In this document: positions 61,083-64,000 of the stretch, one piece after another
Numbering within the stretch: position 1 is the stretch's first letter
Layout of the letters: every line of letters begins with the position of its first letter
Source: Microbacterium protaetiae
GTDB lineage: Bacteria; Actinomycetota; Actinomycetes; Actinomycetales; Microbacteriaceae
NCBI RefSeq assembly: GCF_004135285.1
Contig: NZ_CP035494.1
Location: forward strand, 2,232,001-2,296,000
Reading direction: 5' to 3'
DNA: 64,000 nt
Translations under genes and position numbers: made by a program
Notes under the pieces: generated by a model
What the model saw: the letters and a program-made list of their open reading frames with translations, nothing else
The model's database searches: none
What the model was told of the DNA's origin: nothing

Positions 61083-61088
61083 TAGGAT
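61083..61088 (+). promoter_or_regulatory. Glutaredoxin-like gene -10 box (leaderless)
   Basis: TAGGAT six bases before GTG 61095. Confidence 0.5.
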
Positions 61089-61094
61089 GAAAGG

Positions 61095-61367
61095 GTGACC
61101 ACGCTCACCCTCATCGGCAAGCCCGACTGCCATCTCTGCGACGTCGCGCACGGCGTCGTCGACCATGTCCTGGCCGACCTGCCCGACCGCGTCGCGTCGA
61201 ATGTCGACGTGGTCGAGGCATCCATCGCCGACGACCCCGCACTCTATGAGCTGTGGTGGGAGAAGATCCCGGTGGTGCTCATCGACGGGCAGCTGCACGC
61301 GCACTGGCGAGTCGGGGCCGACAGGCTGCGCGATGCGCTGCTGGATGCCGCGGCGGTCAAGCGATGA
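61095..61367 (+). CDS. Glutaredoxin-like protein
   Basis: A 90-residue thioredoxin-fold protein: TLIGKPDCHLCDVAHGV with the redox pair CHLC, then KIPVVLIDGQ, whose cis-Pro is the standard glutaredoxin feature. It belongs to the DUF836-type glutaredoxin-like group and may reduce disulfides or bind metal. GTG start. The stop overlaps the Dabb gene ATG by four bases. Confidence 0.85.
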   Translation: MTTLTLIGKPDCHLCDVAHGVVDHVLADLPDRVASNVDVVEASIADDPALYELWWEKIPVVLIDGQLHAHWRVGADRLRDALLDAAAVKR

Positions 61368-61660
61368 CGCTGCGGCACGTCGTGGCGTGGAAGATGGCGG
61401 CGCCGGATGCCGCGACCCGCGCCGCGCAGGCGCAGGAGATCGCCACCCGGCTGAACGCCCTGGTCGGGGTGGTTCCCACGATCGGCGCTCTGACCGCCGG
61501 TGCGAACATGGTCAAGGGCAACTGGGACGTCGCCCTGGTCGCCGACTTCGCCGACAAGGCAGCGCTCGATGCCTACGCCGTGCACCCGGAGCACCAGAAG
61601 GTGGTCGCATACGTGCGCAGCGTGGTCGCCGACCGCGTCGCGGTCGACTTCGAGCTGTAG
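61364..61660 (+). CDS. Dabb-family (stress-responsive alpha-beta barrel) protein
   Basis: A 98-residue dimeric alpha-beta barrel protein: LRHVVAWKMAAPDAATRAAQAQEIATRLNAL, GANMVKGNWDVALVADFADKAALDAYAVHPEHQKVV. The HPEH motif is typical. Small proteins of this fold bind or transform hydrophobic molecules, often under stress. The ATG overlaps the glutaredoxin stop (ATGA), indicating one transcript. Confidence 0.83.
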   Translation: MTLRHVVAWKMAAPDAATRAAQAQEIATRLNALVGVVPTIGALTAGANMVKGNWDVALVADFADKAALDAYAVHPEHQKVVAYVRSVVADRVAVDFEL

Positions 61661-61697
61661 CCGCGTCGGGGGGCGGAAGTGCCTCGTGCGACCGGGG

Positions 61698-63038
61698 TTA
61701 CGGCGCGAGCCGGGTCGGACCGCGGAACAGGAACGTCACCTCGCGGATCGACGCCTCGCCCAGCAGCAGCATCAGCACACGGGCCAGGCCCATGCCGAAT
61801 CCGCCGTGCGGCGGCACACCGTAGCGGAAGAAGTCGAGGTAGTGCTCAAGCCCCTCCAGCTTCAGACCCTTCTCGAGCGCCTGCTTCTCGAGCACCTCGA
61901 TGCGGTGCTCGCGCTGCGCGCCGGTCGTGATCTCCACACCCTTGAACAGCAGGTCGTAGCTGCGGGTCAGGCCGGTGGCCTCGTCGACCATGTGGTAGAA
62001 CGGCCGGATCCCGGCGTGGTAGTCAGTCACGAACACGAACTCGTGGCCGAAGTGCTCTGCCACGTGCGCCGAGACCTGGCGCTCGCTCTCGGGGTCGAGG
62101 TCGCCGTCTTCGCGGGGGTTGTCGTAGCCGCGGGACTTGACGATCTCGCGGGCTTCGGCCAGAGGGATGCGTGGGAAAGGAAGCGCCGGCACCACGACAT
62201 CGATGTCGAACAGCTCCTTGATCTCGTCGCCGTGTTTCTCCTTCACCGCCTGGATCGCCGCGGCCAGCAGCTCTTCCTGCATGGTGGCGACTTCCTCATG
62301 CGAGTCGATCCAGCTGATCTCGGCGTCCACGCTCGTGAACTCGGTCGCGTGCCGGCTCGTGAAGCTCGGGTCGGCGCGGTAGACGTCGCCGATCTCGAAC
62401 ACCTTGCCGAAGCCGGCGGCCTGCGCCATCTGCTTGTAGTGCTGGGGGCTTTGGGCGAGGTAGGCGGTCTTGTCTTCGAAATAGTCGAGGCTGAAAAGCT
62501 CGGCGTTCGACTCCGACGGGCTCGACATGAGCTTCGGCGAGTGGATCTCGATGTAGTCGTGGTCGATCCAGTACTGCCGCATGGCGTGCTCGAGGGTGGT
62601 CGAGACGCGGAAGATGAGGTTGTTGCGGCGCTGGCGCAGGTCGATGAAGCGCCAGTCCATGCGCTTGTCCATGCTGCTGTCGGCGGCGATCGGCGTCTCG
62701 GGCAGGGCGGCGGCGGCCACCTCGAGCGAGGTGAGCTTCACCTCGATGCCGCCGAGCTTGACGCGCTCGTCGTGCTTGAGATCGCCGGTCACGGTCAGGA
62801 ACGTGCCGTGGGCGAGATTCGAGATCGTGTCGGTGAGGGCCAGGGCCGCGGCATCCTGATCCGTCTTTTCCGGGTCGGGGCGCGTCGCGGGATTCACGAG
62901 CTGCACCGCGCCGGTCTCATCACGCAGGATGACGAACTGCACCTTCTTCTGATCGCGGACGGTCTCCACCCATCCCGACACGGAGACGGGGCCGTCGGTG
63001 CGGGCGGCGAGCTGGTTCACGAGGATGCGTTCTGTCAC
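61698..63038 (-). CDS. aspS: Aspartate--tRNA(Asp/Asn) ligase, non-discriminating short form
   Basis: Charges Asp onto tRNA-Asp, and in this archaeal-type short form (446 residues) also onto tRNA-Asn, for later GatCAB amidation. It contains the amino-terminal OB fold (VSVSGWVETVRDQKKVQFVILRD), motif 2 FEIGDVYRADPSFTSRHATEF, and motif 3 GFGMGLARVLMLLLGE followed by REVTFLFRGP. There is no bacterial insertion domain, which gives the non-discriminating call. The GTG start (complement of 63036-63038) follows a TAGACT box by eight bases. Confidence 0.92.
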   Translation of the reverse strand: MTERILVNQLAARTDGPVSVSGWVETVRDQKKVQFVILRDETGAVQLVNPATRPDPEKTDQDAAALALTDTISNLAHGTFLTVTGDLKHDERVKLGGIEVKLTSLEVAAAALPETPIAADSSMDKRMDWRFIDLRQRRNNLIFRVSTTLEHAMRQYWIDHDYIEIHSPKLMSSPSESNAELFSLDYFEDKTAYLAQSPQHYKQMAQAAGFGKVFEIGDVYRADPSFTSRHATEFTSVDAEISWIDSHEEVATMQEELLAAAIQAVKEKHGDEIKELFDIDVVVPALPFPRIPLAEAREIVKSRGYDNPREDGDLDPESERQVSAHVAEHFGHEFVFVTDYHAGIRPFYHMVDEATGLTRSYDLLFKGVEITTGAQREHRIEVLEKQALEKGLKLEGLEHYLDFFRYGVPPHGGFGMGLARVLMLLLGEASIREVTFLFRGPTRLAP

Positions 63039-63046
63039 AAAAGTCA

Positions 63047-63052
63047 AGTCTA
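63047..63052 (-). promoter_or_regulatory. aspS -10 box
   Basis: TAGACT on the minus strand, eight bases before the aspS GTG. The 33-bp repeat array starts only 16 bp further upstream, over the -35 area. Confidence 0.5.
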
Positions 63053-63067
63053 CGTGGCGGGATGCCG

Positions 63068-63232
63068 CTGCCCGCGCGGGCGCCGCCCTGCGGCATACGG
63101 CTGCTCGTGCGGGCGTCGCCGTGCGGCATCCGGCTGCTCGTGCGGGCGTCGCCGTGCGGCATCCGGCTGCTCGTGCGGGCGTCGCCGTGCGGCATCCGGC
63201 TGCTCGTGCGGGCGTCGCCGTGCGGCATCCGG
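63068..63232. repeat. 33-bp tandem repeat, five copies, upstream of aspS
   Basis: Four identical 33-bp units (63101-63133, 63134-63166, 63167-63199, 63200-63232) are preceded by a diverged unit (63068-63100). Each begins CTGCTCGTGC and holds the genome-common GGCATCC. The period is divisible by three, giving repeated 11-residue open frames on both strands, but no start or ribosome-binding site supports translation. Confidence 0.92.
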
Positions 63233-63261
63233 CCTCCTCATGTTCTGGGGAAATGCCGCGG

Positions 63262-63618
63262 CTAGGCGTTTTCGTGTCGCTGGGCGATGTTGAGCACGCC
63301 GCCGGGCGCGCGCACAAAGAAGCGCCGCACACCCCAGGTCTCGGTGACCAGCGGATGCACGATCTCGTGCCCCGCCGCACGCATCGCGGCGTGGGCAGCC
63401 TCGACGTCGTCGACCTTGACGGTCGCGACCGAGTCCTCGGGGGCCGTGGCGTCGTGGATCTGCACCTGCACCGCCGCCCCGGTCGATGTGTCGACGAATC
63501 GTGTCACCCAGGTGTGGCCGAGAGGCTCCTCGGTCATACCGAGCGCGTCGATATAGAACCGGCGAGCCCCGTCGAGGTCGTCGACGTGCAGGTTCGCCAT
63601 GATCTGGGTCACCGTCAT
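63262..63618 (-). CDS. VOC-family (glyoxalase/bleomycin-resistance-like) protein
   Basis: A 118-residue VOC domain: QIMANLHVDDLDGARRFYIDALGM, HTWVTRFVDTSTGAAVQVQIHD, VKVDDVEAAHAAMRAAGHEIVHPLVTETWGVRRFFVRAPGGVLNIAQ. The metal-site positions are partly occupied (His, Glu). It may be a resistance or lyase enzyme with no known substrate. AGGAGG precedes the ATG (complement of 63616-63618) by five bases. It lies between two repeat arrays. Confidence 0.85.
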   Translation of the reverse strand: MTVTQIMANLHVDDLDGARRFYIDALGMTEEPLGHTWVTRFVDTSTGAAVQVQIHDATAPEDSVATVKVDDVEAAHAAMRAAGHEIVHPLVTETWGVRRFFVRAPGGVLNIAQRHENA

Positions 63619-63694
63619 GATTCCTCCTCTTTCGGCTGCGGATGTCGCGCTGCCGACCCTACGCGCGCGCCGCGGCATCCCGCAGGGGTGTTCG

Positions 63695-64000
63695 GTCGTC
63701 GCAAATGGCCCCTTGCGCGCGCGATCGGGGGCCATACGTGACGACTGAAGATGCGGCCCCGTGGTTGAGTCGTCGCATATGGCCCCTTGCGCGCGGGCGC
63801 CATACGTGACGACTGAAGATGCGCCCCCGTGGTTGAGTCGTCGCATGTGGCCCCTTGATCCGCGAAATGGGGGCCATACGTGACGACTGAAGGCGTGGCC
63901 TCGGGGCTGGCGCTCCTCGGGTGTTGAGTCGTCGCATGTGGCCCCTTGCGCGCGCGATCGGGGGCCATACGTGACGACTGAAGATGCGCCCCCGTGGTTG
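63695..64000. repeat. Family C palindromic repeat array (at least 4 units, continues past window)
   Basis: Units start at about 63695, 63768, 63836 and 63927. Each has a left arm like AGTCGTCGCATGTGGCCCC and a right arm like GGGGCCATACGTGACGACT, close to reverse complements, around a variable 5-18 base centre. Linkers of about 20 bases contain GAAGATGCGCCCCCGTGGTT, with one longer, diverged linker before copy 4. The last bases of the window are the linker, so another unit is expected next. I see no gene here. The region fills the 382 bp upstream of the VOC gene. Confidence 0.88.

Noticed and set aside
63068..64000. CRISPR array
   Set aside because: The 33-bp units are tandem with no spacers, and the family C units are palindromes with nearly identical linkers. 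No cas gene is nearby.
63695..64000. Integron attC array
   Set aside because: No integrase and no cassette genes lie between units, the linkers are only about 20 bases, and the conserved GTTRRRY ends of attC sites are not seen.

Overview
The window reads as a contiguous piece of chromosome from a very GC-rich actinobacterium, most likely a Microbacteriaceae member close to Microbacterium. The clues are strong G/C preference at third codon positions, many GTG starts, numerous genes whose start codon sits 6-8 bases after a TAnnnT -10 box (leaderless transcripts), a non-discriminating AspRS, and a proC / Rv0500A-like HTH / 32-residue bS22 neighbourhood like that of mycobacteria. Genus is an inference from style, not from a marker gene. 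I see no rRNA or tRNA gene, CRISPR array or prophage.

Layout. 1-8.0 kb: a clipped LD-carboxypeptidase, a 2H-phosphoesterase/GNAT fusion, a nucleoside-deoxyribosyltransferase-like protein, a DUF2975/XRE pair, a methyltransferase, an HxlR regulator divergent from a START-domain protein and a hydrolase, then a tightly coupled MarR-esterase-LysE operon. 8.0-15.0 kb: a stress/metal island with an Fnr-type regulator, a CPx ATPase with a separate CopZ-like chaperone, an MMPL transporter and a NarL-type two-component pair; an Fnr-like box lies between the chaperone and MMPL genes. 15-27.5 kb: DUF3817, a HEAT-like protein, a cupin, a decayed PIN toxin, pgi, an unrecognised 597-residue protein bracketed by two copies of an intergenic palindromic repeat, an F420/NADP oxidoreductase-like gene, a MarR-MATE operon, an aldo/keto reductase, and a DNA glycosylase. 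27.6-42.8 kb: a winged-helix regulator, a small kinase and acetyltransferase, a hydrolase, a MOSC protein divergent from sbcDC, a proline-rich membrane protein, a lipase-maturation-factor homologue, a phytoene-desaturase-like oxidoreductase, a degenerate phosphopantetheinyl-transferase-like protein, and nadE. 43-51.3 kb: a large RecB-like nuclease/helicase, DUF3467, upp divergent from tadA, an IS4-type transposase relic, and an LLM oxidoreductase-CDF transporter-hydrolase run. 51.3-64 kb: proC, a potassium cluster (KimA-like permease converging on TrkA/TrkH), ArsR with a GT4 glycosyltransferase, GT2-GtrA plus a phosphodiester glycosidase, the BldC-like regulator with bS22, rhodanese-glutaredoxin-Dabb genes, aspS, and a VOC protein.

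Housekeeping genes (pgi, nadE, sbcDC, upp, tadA, proC, bS22, aspS) are interleaved with accessory transport and regulation genes. The least explained signals are repeats: family A (about 90 bp, three copies, two flanking the 597-residue gene), family B (a perfect A+T-centred 22-24 bp palindrome beside a long stem-loop, two loci), family C (at least four palindromic units in tandem at the right edge, running off the window), and a five-copy 33-bp tandem repeat just upstream of aspS. Two frameshifted relics, a PIN toxin and an IS4 transposase, mark past mobile or toxin content.
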